Assembly: GCF_004345645.1 (NCBI RefSeq)
Contig: NZ_SLWS01000001.1
Span: 646,714 to 710,713 of the forward strand
Origin: Actinocrispum wychmicini
Lineage (GTDB): Bacteria > Actinomycetota > Actinomycetes > Mycobacteriales > Pseudonocardiaceae
Direction: 5' to 3'
Length of the DNA stretch: 64,000 nt
In this document: positions 35,310 through 44,097 of the stretch, piece after piece
How positions within the stretch are numbered: the first letter of the stretch is position 1
How the letters are laid out: each line of letters starts with the position of its first letter
Notes under the pieces: generated by a model
Told to the model about the DNA's origin: nothing
Databases searched by the model: none
Seen by the model: the letters and a program-made list of their open reading frames with translations, nothing else
Made by a program: the position numbers and the translations under genes

Positions 35310-37058
35310 CTAGCCCCCTGTAGTGGATCCCGACAACGCACCCAGCAGGTTCGCGTATGAGCCGTTGGCCGCCATCAGCTCGTCGTGGCTGCCCAGCTCG
35401 ACGATCCGGCCGCCGTCCATCACCGCGATCCGGTCCGCGTCCCGCGCCGACGCCAGCCGGTGCGCGATCGCGATGACCGTCCGGCCCTTGAGCACCGCGC
35501 TCAGCGATCGCTCCAGGTCACGGGACACCGACGAGTCGATCAGCGAGGTCGCCTCGTCCAGGATCAGCGTGTGCGGGTCGGCCAGCACCAGCCGGGCCAG
35601 CGCGATCTGCTGGACCATCGCGGGCGCGACCGTCTCGCCGCCCGATCCCAGCTGGGTGTCCAGGCCGTCCGGCAACGACTTCGCCCAGTCCGCCGCGTCC
35701 ACCGTGCGCAGTGCGTCCCACAGTTCGTCGTCGGTCGCCGGCCTCGGCAGCGTCAGGTTCTCCCGGAGCGTGCCGGTGAACACATGCTGCTCCTGCGTGA
35801 CCAGGACGACCTCGCGGCGCCTGCGTTCCAACGGCAAGGCGCTCACTTCGACACCGCCGATGGTGACGTGCCCGGAGTCGGGCGCGTTCACCCCGGCCAG
35901 CAGCCGGGCGAGAGTGGACTTGCCGGCGCCGGACGGGCCCACGATCATCAGCCGCTCGCCGGCCACGACGTCCAGGGTGACGCCGTGCAGGATCTCCCGC
36001 CCCGGGCTGTACGCGAACCGCGCGTCGTCGATCTTGATGTCCGTGCCGTCCGGGTTGGCCGTACTGTCGCCTTCGTCGGGCTGAACCCGCTGCACGCCAA
36101 GGATTCGACGCAGCGCCGCGTTGCCCACCTGCAGCTCGTCCAACCAGCCCAGCACCTCGCCCAACGGCTCCGCCATCGCCCGTGCGTACAGCACGACCGC
36201 GGTGATCTCACCGAGGCCGGCCCAGCCCGCGGTGTACGCGAGGCCGCCGATCAGCAGGATCGCCGCGATCGGCAACAGGTACGCCACGTCCAGCCCGGCC
36301 TGGAACACCGCCCACAGCTTGCTGCTGCGCCACTCCCGGTCGATGGCCGCGTCCAGCGCCCGGTCGTTGTGTGCGATCCGCCGTTGCCGCAGCCGAAGGG
36401 CTTCCACGGTCCGGCCGCCTTCAGCCGTCTCGTGCGTGGTGCTGTGCACGTCCGCCCACCGGGCCAGGGCGTCCTGGTACACGGGCAGCACCCGCGGCCG
36501 GTACCAGCGGGTCGCGACGACCAGCACAGGCACCGCGACCAGCATGCCCAACGCCACCAACGGCGACGTGACCAGCATGGCGGCCGCGGTCAGCGCCACG
36601 GTCACCGACGCGACAAGGATCTCCGGTGCCGCCTGCCGCAGGCCTTCGTCCAGCTTGTCCACATCGGACGTCGCCCGGCTCAGCAGGTCGCCAGTGCCAG
36701 CGGACTCCACAGTGGACAGCGGCAGCCGGACGACGTGCTCGACCATGCCCTCCCGCGCCTCGGCGAGCAGCCGCTCGCCGAAGATCGCGGCCCGGTACCT
36801 GGCCAGGCCGTAGAGCGCCGCGTGCAGCACCAGGGCGGCGACCAGCACCAGCACGGTGAAGTCGATCCGCATCCTGGTGGTGCCCTCGGTCACGGCGTCG
36901 ACCAGGTCACCGAGCAGCTGCGGGCCGACCAGGCCGACGACCGTGGCCACGCCGAACAGCGCCATCATGCCGATGAACGCGCCCCGGCTGGCGGTCGTCA
37001 CCGACCACATCCACCGGCGCACGTCCCGCTTCTCGGCGAGCGGAAGGGTGGTCTTCAT
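35310..37058 (-). CDS. heterodimeric ABC exporter subunit with degenerate signature motif
   Basis: 582 residues: six-helix membrane domain (about 1-320) and ABC domain. Walker A GPSGAGKST, Walker B TLILDEATS and switch His (IAHR) are canonical, but the signature loop reads TVAPAMVQQIALARL where LSGGQ-RQR is expected. In heterodimeric exporters this signature faces the partner's Walker A, and the partner's Walker A here is lost, so the pair has one intact and one degenerate ATP site. Start ATG 37058 overlaps the upstream partner's stop (ATGA). Probable multidrug, lipid or peptide exporter. Confidence 0.92.
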   Translation of the reverse strand: MKTTLPLAEKRDVRRWMWSVTTASRGAFIGMMALFGVATVVGLVGPQLLGDLVDAVTEGTTRMRIDFTVLVLVAALVLHAALYGLARYRAAIFGERLLAEAREGMVEHVVRLPLSTVESAGTGDLLSRATSDVDKLDEGLRQAAPEILVASVTVALTAAAMLVTSPLVALGMLVAVPVLVVATRWYRPRVLPVYQDALARWADVHSTTHETAEGGRTVEALRLRQRRIAHNDRALDAAIDREWRSSKLWAVFQAGLDVAYLLPIAAILLIGGLAYTAGWAGLGEITAVVLYARAMAEPLGEVLGWLDELQVGNAALRRILGVQRVQPDEGDSTANPDGTDIKIDDARFAYSPGREILHGVTLDVVAGERLMIVGPSGAGKSTLARLLAGVNAPDSGHVTIGGVEVSALPLERRRREVVLVTQEQHVFTGTLRENLTLPRPATDDELWDALRTVDAADWAKSLPDGLDTQLGSGGETVAPAMVQQIALARLVLADPHTLILDEATSLIDSSVSRDLERSLSAVLKGRTVIAIAHRLASARDADRIAVMDGGRIVELGSHDELMAANGSYANLLGALSGSTTGG

Positions 37059-38542
37059 GACGGGTACACCTTGTCTGCCACGTTTGTCCACAACGGACTC
37101 TGACTGAACACGACCGTGGTCCGGCCCTGACGGAGTTCCGCGACCCGCCGGACGATCCGCGCCTCGGTGTGCGCGTCCACCGCGGATGTCGGCTCGTCGA
37201 GCACCAGCACGTCCGCGTCCGCGGACAGCGCGCGGGCCAACATCATCCGCTGCCGCTGGCCGCCCGACAGGGTGCGGCCACGTTCGGCCAGCTCCTCGTC
37301 GAGCCCGTCCGCCAGGCCGTCGACCACGTCCATCGCGTCCGCGGCCCACAACGCGGTGCGGACGTCGACCGTGCCGCCCATGTCGACCTCGTCGGCCAAC
37401 CGGCCGGAGAACAGCATGTCCTGGTTGTGCGCCACCAGGATCCGGCCGCGGATCTCGGCCAGGTCGGCATCCCGCAACGGCACGTCACCCGCGAGGACGG
37501 GGGCGTCGACGTACCGGCCGAGCCGGTCCGCCAGGTCGTCCGCCTGGCCGGTGATCACGGTCAACTGGCCCGCCGCGCAGGTGATCCCGCTGGTCTCGTC
37601 CCGCAGGCCGAACGCGCCGTGCGGCAGCGGGACCGGCGACTCCGGCGACGTCAGGGCGGGGGTCAGCCGCAGGATCGTGCACGCCCGACGCGCGGCCACC
37701 ACGGCCTCGTTGAACTTGTGCACGGCCTCGCCCACCGACCCGACCGGCATGATCAGGAACGCCGAGACACCGTAGAACGCGACCAGTTCGCCGATGGTGA
37801 TGGTGCCGTCCAGCGCCAGCCGGGCACCGAGCCAGGTGACCAGGGCGATCACCAGACTGGGCAGCAGCAGCGCCAGCGCCGCGACCCACGACTCGACCCG
37901 GCTCGCCGCCACCCCGGCGTGCCGGACCCGCTGGCTGGTCTCCGCGAACCGCCGGGTGAACTGCCGCTCACCGCCGATCCCGCGCAGCACCCGCAGGCCG
38001 GAGACGATGTCGGCGGCCACCGCCGTGGCCGTCCCGACCTCCTCCCGGTGCGCCTCGGTCCGGTTCTGCAGCGGCTTGAGCAGCGGCATGAACCCGAGCG
38101 TGGCCAACGGCATGCCCAGTAGCACGACCAGGCCCAGCACCGGGGTGTGGCTGGTCAGCAGCGTGGCGACCAGGCCGAACGCGACCACCGAACCGGTCAG
38201 CCGGCCGATGATCTCCAGCAGCCCGGCGATGCTGTACAGGTCGGACGCGCCGACCGCGACGATCTCGCCGGTCTTGATCTTCTGTGGGAGGGCGGCGCCG
38301 ATGCTCGTGGCGTGCCTGATGACCGTCTGCTGCATGAGCCTGGCGCTGTTCAGCCACGCACGGTCCCCGTTGAGGGTGAGCATGAACGTGCTGGCCGCGA
38401 GGACGACGCCGAGCGCGAGGATGATCCCGATCCAGGTCAGCAGCGCGGCCGTGTCACGCGCGGCGATGCCCTGGTCGACGGCTTCACCGATGGCCAACGG
38501 CAGCAACGCGAGCGGAACCATCCACAGCGTGCCGAACACCAT
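37055..38542 (-). CDS. heterodimeric ABC exporter subunit lacking a Walker A motif
   Basis: 495 residues from ATG 38542. The membrane domain begins with MVFGTLWMVPLALLPLAIGE. In the ABC domain the phosphate-binding loop is replaced by TGQADDLADRLGRY (no GxxGxGKS), while the signature RTLSGGQRQRMML and Walker B VLVLDEPTS are canonical. Relatives start about 26 residues earlier; the frame is open upstream to a TGA at 38621-38623 and would encode TPLRFLWWLVRGTRRP, but that stretch has no ATG, GTG or TTG. Either the protein truly starts at 38542 or it uses a rare codon. Divergent from purC. Confidence 0.88.
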   Translation of the reverse strand: MVFGTLWMVPLALLPLAIGEAVDQGIAARDTAALLTWIGIILALGVVLAASTFMLTLNGDRAWLNSARLMQQTVIRHATSIGAALPQKIKTGEIVAVGASDLYSIAGLLEIIGRLTGSVVAFGLVATLLTSHTPVLGLVVLLGMPLATLGFMPLLKPLQNRTEAHREEVGTATAVAADIVSGLRVLRGIGGERQFTRRFAETSQRVRHAGVAASRVESWVAALALLLPSLVIALVTWLGARLALDGTITIGELVAFYGVSAFLIMPVGSVGEAVHKFNEAVVAARRACTILRLTPALTSPESPVPLPHGAFGLRDETSGITCAAGQLTVITGQADDLADRLGRYVDAPVLAGDVPLRDADLAEIRGRILVAHNQDMLFSGRLADEVDMGGTVDVRTALWAADAMDVVDGLADGLDEELAERGRTLSGGQRQRMMLARALSADADVLVLDEPTSAVDAHTEARIVRRVAELRQGRTTVVFSQSPLWTNVADKVYPS

Positions 38543-38677
38543 GGCCAGAATCAGCGGCCGTCTCGTGCCGCGGACCAGCCACCACAGGAACCGAAGTGGT
38601 GTCCGAGGAGCGGTGTTGAGTCAATAGTGGTGCATAGCCGCGAAGCTACCCGGCGAATCGGACGGACGCCACGCAAT

Positions 38678-38689
38678 TAAGCTCGACCC
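38678..38689 (+). promoter_or_regulatory. -10 box for a leaderless purC transcript
   Basis: TAAGCT at 38678-38683, 6 nt before GTG 38690. Confidence 0.5.
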
Positions 38690-39565
38690 GTGCCGACCTT
38701 GACTGAGTATCCGCAGGTAGCCGCCGGGAAGGTGCGCGAGCTGTACGCGGTGGACGACGACCACCTGCTGCTGCTCGCCTCGGACCGGATCTCGGCCTAC
38801 GACTACGTGCTGCCGACCACGATCCCGGACAAGGGACGCGTGCTCACCGCGATGAGCGTGTTCTGGTTCGACCTGCTCGGCGGCGCGAACCACCTGGTGT
38901 CATCGGACGACCCGCGGATCCCCGACGAGGTCAGGGGCCGGGCGTTGCTGGTCCGGCGGCTGAGGATGCTCCCGGTCGAGTGTGTGGCGCGTGGGTACCT
39001 CACTGGCTCCGGCCTCGCCGACTACGTCCGGACCGGCTCGGTCTGCGGGGTCCCGCTGCCGTCGGGTCTGGTGGAGGCGTCGAAGCTGCCGGCGCCGATC
39101 TTCACCCCGACCACCAAGGCTGAGGTCGGCCAGCACGACGAGGCGATGGACTTCGCCGCGGTCGAGGCGACGGTCGGTGCCGACCTGGCGGCCCGGCTGC
39201 GGGACACGACGTTGTCGATCTACAGGCGGGCGGCCGAGCACGCCGAGTCGCGCGGGATGATCCTCGCGGACACCAAGTTCGAGTTCGGCGTGGACAGTGC
39301 CGGGGAGATTGTGCTCGCCGACGAGGTGTTGACGCCGGACTCCTCCCGGTACTGGGCGATGGACGGCTATTCGGCCGGTCGGGTTCAGCCCGCGTTCGAC
39401 AAGCAGGTCGTCCGGGACTGGCTGGTGTCGTCGGCGTCGGGCTGGGACCGGTCGTCCGGCGAGCAGCCGCCTGAGCTGCCCGCGGACGTCGTCGAGTACA
39501 CCCGGGCCCGGTACGTGGAAGCCTACGAGCGGGTGTCCGGCCGGAAATTCGCCGACTGGGCGTGA
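38690..39565 (+). CDS. purC: SAICAR synthetase (phosphoribosylaminoimidazole-succinocarboxamide synthase)
   Basis: 291 residues. It condenses CAIR with aspartate using ATP, the step that makes the substrate of PurB. Motifs: [26 protein letters not shown] (ATP-binding lead), [27 protein letters not shown], and [12 protein letters not shown]. The length is typical of the long actinobacterial form. GTG start fixed by the -10 spacing and the conserved N-terminus. Confidence 0.97.
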   Translation: MPTLTEYPQVAAGKVRELYAVDDDHLLLLASDRISAYDYVLPTTIPDKGRVLTAMSVFWFDLLGGANHLVSSDDPRIPDEVRGRALLVRRLRMLPVECVARGYLTGSGLADYVRTGSVCGVPLPSGLVEASKLPAPIFTPTTKAEVGQHDEAMDFAAVEATVGADLAARLRDTTLSIYRRAAEHAESRGMILADTKFEFGVDSAGEIVLADEVLTPDSSRYWAMDGYSAGRVQPAFDKQVVRDWLVSSASGWDRSSGEQPPELPADVVEYTRARYVEAYERVSGRKFADWA

Positions 39566-39637
39566 GTTCCCTGGTTCGTTACCCGGACGACAGGCTTGCG
39601 CCATTCGGCTGCTTTGTCGCGGTGCTGTCATGTAGTT

Positions 39638-40333
39638 GTGTCCGCGTGTCTGGTGGTTTCGCTGTCCGGGATCGGGATCCGGACCTTGCACCGCTGCGTC
39701 GAACTGGCTGACGAGCTCGACCATCGAGGGGTCGCGCTCTCGCTGTTGTTCACGCCGCGGGTCGCGGGTTCAGGGCAGCCCTCAGTGGTGGTGGACTGGG
39801 TGCGGCGGCGGCGCGACCATGGGGACGCGCTGCTGCTGCACGGCTTCGACCACGTGCCCGCGCCCCGGCGCCGGGCCGAGTTCGGCTCGCTGCCCGCGCA
39901 CGAAGCGGGCCTGCGGCTCACCGCGGCCAACAGGTCGATGGAACGTCTCGGCTTCGAGGTCGACAGCTTCGCCCCGGCGCGGTGGGCGCTGTCGCCGGGA
40001 ACCTTGACCGCGTTGCGGCGCAAGGGCTTCGTGCTGGGCGCGGACGCCACCAAGGTGCACGACCTGCGCACCGGAGTCGTCCACAAGGGACGTGTCCACG
40101 GCATGGCCTACGGGGAACGGGTCGAACCGTGGTCCTGCTTCGCGCTCGTCCTGGGGGTGGCCCGTGCCGCCCGTCGCGGCGGTCTGGTCCGGCTCGCCGT
40201 CGAAGCCGCGGACCTGTCGCGACCTGGGCCCCGACGGGCGATCCTGGACGCCGTCGACATCGCGGCGCACCACGGCGCGGAGTCCACCACATATAGTGGG
40301 GTTACCCAACGATTGGCGGTCCCCATGAGTTAG
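39638..40333 (+). CDS. DUF2334-like polysaccharide-deacetylase-fold protein
   Basis: 231 residues from GTG 39638 (SACLVVSLSGIGIRTLHRCVE). The pattern of short strands and HGFDHVPA in DALLLHGFDHVPAPRRRAEF is typical of DUF2334, a NodB-like barrel family related to carbohydrate deacetylases. The first metal Asp is replaced by SGIG, so catalytic status is uncertain. No signal peptide. The substrate is unknown. The gene ends 10 nt before the VOC gene and its 3' end carries that gene's -10. Confidence 0.72.
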   Translation: MSACLVVSLSGIGIRTLHRCVELADELDHRGVALSLLFTPRVAGSGQPSVVVDWVRRRRDHGDALLLHGFDHVPAPRRRAEFGSLPAHEAGLRLTAANRSMERLGFEVDSFAPARWALSPGTLTALRRKGFVLGADATKVHDLRTGVVHKGRVHGMAYGERVEPWSCFALVLGVARAARRGGLVRLAVEAADLSRPGPRRAILDAVDIAAHHGAESTTYSGVTQRLAVPMS

Positions 40334-40343
40334 GGTCACTCCC
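40331..40343 (+). promoter_or_regulatory. -10 box for a leaderless VOC-protein transcript
   Basis: TAGGGT at 40331-40336 (overlapping the upstream stop) is followed after 7 nt by ATG 40344. Confidence 0.5.
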
Positions 40344-40751
40344 ATGGATGTGACCCAGATCCGGCTGATCGTGTCCGACTTCCCGGTTGTCTACCGGTTC
40401 TATCGGGACGTGATCGGCCTGAAACCCCAGTTCGAGACCGAGAACGGTCCCTACGTGGCCTTCAAGCCCGACCTCGGCAGCACACTGGCCCTGCACTCCC
40501 GGGCCGAACTGGCCACGATCATCCCCGACCTCAAACCCGGCGACGGCGACAACACCCTTGTAGCCCTGCGCGTGGACGACGTCGACGAGTACCTGGCCGA
40601 GTTGACCTCCCGCGGCGCGTCCTGCACGGATCCCGTGGTGCTCGACGGCCGAATAAAGGTGTCCTACCTGCGCGACCCCGAAGGCCACCTGCTCGAGATC
40701 CAGCAATGGCTGGCCACCCGCACCGGTGCGGCCGTCCCACCCGCGTCCTAA
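40344..40751 (+). CDS. VOC-family (glyoxalase/bleomycin-resistance fold) protein
   Basis: 135 residues, two beta-alpha-beta-beta-beta modules: VTQIRLIVSDFPVVYRFYRDVIGLKPQFE and VALRVDDVDEYLAELTSRGASC, ending with YLRDPEGHLLEIQQW (Glu as likely metal ligand). VOC proteins are metal-dependent lyases, dioxygenases or drug-sequestering proteins; the exact role is not readable. Convergent with the MBL gene; a hairpin lies between. Confidence 0.88.
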   Translation: MDVTQIRLIVSDFPVVYRFYRDVIGLKPQFETENGPYVAFKPDLGSTLALHSRAELATIIPDLKPGDGDNTLVALRVDDVDEYLAELTSRGASCTDPVVLDGRIKVSYLRDPEGHLLEIQQWLATRTGAAVPPAS

Positions 40752-40847
40752 CACGTTCCCTGGGGGTGAACGATGACAGGAGCGCGAGTCGACCCAACAC
40801 CTTGGGCGCAGCGCCAACCACGCAGCCCAAAGGGAGGGGAGGCTGAG

Positions 40848-40877
40848 GTCCCCCGGATCAACGTTATCGCGGGGGAC
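40848..40877. terminator. hairpin between convergent VOC and MBL genes
   Basis: GTCCCCCG (40848-40855) pairs with CGGGGGAC (40870-40877) across 14 nt. The surrounding 40752-40927 interval contains no convincing gene. Confidence 0.5.
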
Positions 40878-40927
40878 CGACAAAACCGGGTCGGCCGGGA
40901 CCGGGTGCCGAGGTAGGCGGTGGGCCG

Positions 40928-41563
40928 CTAGACCGTCGTAGCTTCGCCCGGGGTGAGGAGTTTGACCTCGGTTTCCTTGTGGCTCAGCTCTTCGAAGCGG
41001 CCGTACCAGATCTGTGGCGTGGCCAGGACCGCCTGGTGGATCGGGATCGCCACCCTCGGCCGGACCACTCGCAGGAAGTCCACCGTCTCCGACAGCTTCG
41101 ACCACGGCGCGCCGGTGGGCAGGCCGAGGACGTCGACGCTCTGCGCCGGACGGAAGAACGAGTCGCCCGGGTGGTAGAACGCGCCGTCGTCCAGCACGTA
41201 CCCGTTGTTCGGCGGCACCGGGAGTTCGGGGTGGATGATCGCGTGGTTGCCGTTCACGGTGTCCACGGTCGTGTCACCCACCTTGAGGGTGTCGCCGGGG
41301 CGGGCCGTTTCCGCGGTGAGGCCAAGGGCGGCAACGTTTTCCGCTGACGCCGGGTCGACGATCAGCCGGACGCCCGGGTTGGCGGCCACCAGCGCGGGCA
41401 GGCGCTTCTCGTCCAGGTGGTCGAAGTGCTGGTGCGTGATCAGGATCGCGGTCAGGTCCGTGACGTCCTCGAAGCCCTGGGAGAACACGCCCGGGTCGAA
41501 CAGCAGTCGGGTGGACGCCGTCTCGGCCAGCACGCATGAGTGTCCGAAGTGGACGAACTGCAT
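40928..41563 (-). CDS. metallo-beta-lactamase-fold hydrolase (UlaG-like)
   Basis: 211 residues. MQFVHFGHSCVLAE, then the metal site HQHFDH (His44, His46, Asp48, His49 in ITHQHFDHLDEKRL), NHAIIHPEL, FYHPGDSFF and IPIHQAVLA supply further ligands. The compact UlaG/RomA-like type hydrolyses small phosphodiesters, lactones or amides; no substrate is evident. It starts 15 nt after the ArsR-type gene on the same strand, behind GAGGGA, so the regulator and hydrolase form an operon. Confidence 0.88.
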   Translation of the reverse strand: MQFVHFGHSCVLAETASTRLLFDPGVFSQGFEDVTDLTAILITHQHFDHLDEKRLPALVAANPGVRLIVDPASAENVAALGLTAETARPGDTLKVGDTTVDTVNGNHAIIHPELPVPPNNGYVLDDGAFYHPGDSFFRPAQSVDVLGLPTGAPWSKLSETVDFLRVVRPRVAIPIHQAVLATPQIWYGRFEELSHKETEVKLLTPGEATTV

Positions 41564-41578
41564 CGGTGGATTCCCTCC

Positions 41579-42511
41579 CTATGTCGCGTTCGACACGATT
41601 TCGTCGCCGAGCGAACTGCGTCGGTACTGGACACTACGCCCCACCCGCCGGCTGGTCAGCAGGCCGGCCGCGACCAAGGCCGTCAGGTGCTCGCTGATCG
41701 TGCTCGGCGCCACGCCGAACCGGGTGGCCAGCGCCGTGGTGCTCGCCGGGGACGCCAGTGTGCGCAACAACCGGGCCTTGGTCCGGCCGACCACGCCGGC
41801 CAACGCGTCCCTCGCCGGCGGCGGCGCGTCCTCCCACAAGGTCGCCGACCCGCGCGCCGGATACACCAGGCACGGCTGCCATGGCGGCACCATCATCACG
41901 CCCAACCGAGGTGCGAACACGCTGGGGATCAGTTGCAGTCCCCGCGAATCCAACTCTAAACGTCCACTGTAGACAGTCGGCAGCAGGATGCTCGGGCCGG
42001 CCACGACGATGCCGGGATGGATGCCGGTCAGCACGGCCACCAGGCCGCCTTCGCGGAACTGTCGGGTCCGGTGGTCGACGTCGGTGTCGAGCACGTCCTG
42101 AAGCCGAGGCCAGATCGGCTGGAGGAGTGCCGTCCAGCACTCCCGCATCTGCGCGGCGAGCAGGTCCCGCGCGGCGGCCGGGTCGGCGAACATGTCCGGT
42201 GGCACGTCCCGGCCGGCGACGGACATCTCGATCTCCCGCCGGACCTGGTCCGGCGGTGTCCGGACGATCGCCTCGAACTGGGCTTCGAGCGAGCCGGCCG
42301 GCGGGCTGAGGAAGTCCGGGAAGTAGACGTCGCCACTGATCAACGTGACCAGTTCGGGCACGTCCACGGCTGTCCGGTTGGCCGCGGCCCACCGGGCGTG
42401 TACCGGACCTGGCCGGGCCAGGGCGCGCACCGCGTTGAGTACCTCTTCCAGCGGGGAGATGGCCAGCCGGACGTGCTGTGCGCCGACGTCGCCCGGCACC
42501 ACCTCAAGCAT
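41579..42511 (-). CDS. ArsR-type winged-helix regulator (DUF5937-like), second copy
   Basis: 310 residues from ATG 42511 (AAAGGA upstream). Same architecture as the 11.2-12.2 kb regulator: a large N-terminal region with VYFPDFLSPPAGSLEAQFEAI, then a winged helix AGVVGRTKARLLRTL, STTALATRFGVAPSTISEHL, VAAGLLTSRRVGRSVQYRRS. Divergent from an MFS exporter and upstream of an MBL hydrolase, so it probably represses both in response to the exported or hydrolysed compound. Confidence 0.85.
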   Translation of the reverse strand: MLEVVPGDVGAQHVRLAISPLEEVLNAVRALARPGPVHARWAAANRTAVDVPELVTLISGDVYFPDFLSPPAGSLEAQFEAIVRTPPDQVRREIEMSVAGRDVPPDMFADPAAARDLLAAQMRECWTALLQPIWPRLQDVLDTDVDHRTRQFREGGLVAVLTGIHPGIVVAGPSILLPTVYSGRLELDSRGLQLIPSVFAPRLGVMMVPPWQPCLVYPARGSATLWEDAPPPARDALAGVVGRTKARLLRTLASPASTTALATRFGVAPSTISEHLTALVAAGLLTSRRVGRSVQYRRSSLGDEIVSNAT

Positions 42512-42577
42512 GGCTGTCCTTTCGGAAATAACCGAATCATTGTCGCATGGACGGCTCTGACCGGCAGGTTCTCCGGC

Positions 42578-43699
42578 ATGGATCGGCGATATTGGCGATG
42601 GTCGGCTGGGGCGCAACTGGTGCGGTTGCCGTCGATGATGGCGCCGCTCGCGTTCGCCGTGCTCGCCACCCAGGTGACCGGCTCCTATCGGCTCGGCGGA
42701 CTGATGATGGCGGTGTTCGTCGCCGCCGAGGTGATCGCCGCCGGACCCGTCGGGCGTCTGCTCGACCGGATCGGAGTCGCACGGGGGTTACGGCTGCTCC
42801 TCGTGTTGTGCGCGGTGAGCCTCGTGGCGTTGGCCCTGGTGAGTGCTGTTCCGGCGGTGATGGTCGCGTGTGTCGTGGTCACGGGCGCGCTCGGCGGCGG
42901 GTTGGCCGGAGGCGTCCGGGCGTTGCTGGGTTCTGTTGTGAAGCCCACGTCGTTGGAACGCGCCACGTCCATCGACGCGGTGATCGTGGAGATCGTGGTG
43001 GTGGGCGGGCCGCTGGTGGTCGCGCTGCTCACGCCGTTCGGCGGGGTTGTGCCGGTGCTGGGGATGGCGGGTTCGTACCTGTTCGCGGCACTGCTTGTCC
43101 CTCAGGTAGCGGTGTCCCGCTCACGCGGTGGCTCGTGGCCGCGGATCGGACCGTGGCTGTTCTGCGCGTTCGGGTTCGGGCACCTGCTGAGCACGATCGA
43201 GGTCGCTTCGTTGCCGTTGGGGCAGCGCGTCGGCGGTGGACCGGCGACAGCTGTGCTGGTCGTCGCCTTGCTGACCGGGGCAAGCGTCCTCGGCGGGATC
43301 TGTTACGCCTGGTGGGGGCCCCGGCTCCGGCTGGACCGCCGGGTGCGCGCGGTACTGCTGCTGGTGGGCATGGCTGTCGGGGCGGTGCTGGTGGCGTTCG
43401 GGTGGAACTGGCCGATGTTGGCCGCCGGCCTGGTCACGGTCGGTGTCTGGACGGGGCCGTTGAACACCGCCATGTCCGTGCATCTGCAGACGACCCTGCC
43501 GGCGGATCGCCGGGCCGAGGGGTTCGGGCTGGTGTTCACGGCACAGGCGGCCGGGTTCGCCCTCGGGTCACTGTCCGTGTCGGTGCTGCCGTTGACGGCC
43601 GCGCCACTGCTCGGCGCGTTCTCCGCGTTGATCGCCGCGGCCTGTATTGCGGCGACGCCCGTCGCCAAGCCGGTTACTGTCGAGTATCCGCCTCGGTAA
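42578..43699 (+). CDS. MFS transporter
   Basis: 373 residues from ATG 42578 (MDRRYWRWSAGAQLVRLPS), about 11-12 membrane helices. A motif-A-like loop GPVGRLLDRIGVARGLRL lies between helices 2 and 3, and a proline/glycine-rich helix GALGGGLAGGVRALLGSVV suggests the drug-efflux type. Likely regulated by the divergent ArsR-type protein. Its 3' end overlaps the XRE gene by 26 nt, close to the prophage boundary. Confidence 0.86.
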   Translation: MDRRYWRWSAGAQLVRLPSMMAPLAFAVLATQVTGSYRLGGLMMAVFVAAEVIAAGPVGRLLDRIGVARGLRLLLVLCAVSLVALALVSAVPAVMVACVVVTGALGGGLAGGVRALLGSVVKPTSLERATSIDAVIVEIVVVGGPLVVALLTPFGGVVPVLGMAGSYLFAALLVPQVAVSRSRGGSWPRIGPWLFCAFGFGHLLSTIEVASLPLGQRVGGGPATAVLVVALLTGASVLGGICYAWWGPRLRLDRRVRAVLLLVGMAVGAVLVAFGWNWPMLAAGLVTVGVWTGPLNTAMSVHLQTTLPADRRAEGFGLVFTAQAAGFALGSLSVSVLPLTAAPLLGAFSALIAAACIAATPVAKPVTVEYPPR

Positions 43700-43970
43700 C
43701 CTGCCTGTTCACGGTCGCGACCGGGGCGATCGCACCGACCACCTCAGTGACCGGCCGCGTGAGCAAAAACGGATCATCGAGCCTGAACGCCTCACCGACC
43801 GTGACGATGTCGCTGAGCGTCCATTCCTGTTTCCCCTGTAGGAGCCGCGTAATCTTCGCGGCCTCCCAGCCGAGCCCCCTCGCGAGCGCGGCCTGCGTAC
43901 GAATGCCGGTGATCGCGAGCAACACCTTGATGTTCTCGGCGATCCGAGCTTGCAGGTCTCTCATCTCCAT
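43674..43970 (-). CDS. XRE-family HTH protein, candidate prophage repressor
   Basis: 98 residues from ATG 43970 (alternatives 43976 GTG, 43964 ATG). HTH: IAENIKVLLAITGIRTQAALARGLGWEAAKITRLLQGKQEWTLSDIV, followed by a short tail with no peptidase domain. Placed divergently from the first phage early gene across a repeat-rich interval, it fits a CI-like immunity repressor. The gene could instead be a host regulator next to the insertion point; its 3' end overlaps the MFS gene. Confidence 0.75.
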   Translation of the reverse strand: MEMRDLQARIAENIKVLLAITGIRTQAALARGLGWEAAKITRLLQGKQEWTLSDIVTVGEAFRLDDPFLLTRPVTEVVGAIAPVATVNRQVTEADTRQ

Positions 43971-43991
43971 GCGCACAGCATGGCAGAGCAA

Positions 43992-44097
43992 CAACATTGT
44001 TGACAACTCTCCACCGTAGTGTGCCCGCTACGTTGAGATCATTGATCCAGTCGTTACATCTGACGGTTGCTCGTTGAGAATTTCGCAACTACGTTGA
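43992..44097. promoter_or_regulatory. operator-like repeats between divergent XRE and HTH genes
   Basis: Overlapping palindromes CAACATTGTTG (43992-44002) and GTTGACAAC (43999-44007) are followed by CGTTGA at 44031, 44072 and 44092, two of them inside the 9-bp direct repeat CTACGTTGA (44028-44036, 44089-44097). TTGACA at 44000-44005 could be a -35. The layout suggests a bidirectional lysogeny switch. Confidence 0.5.
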
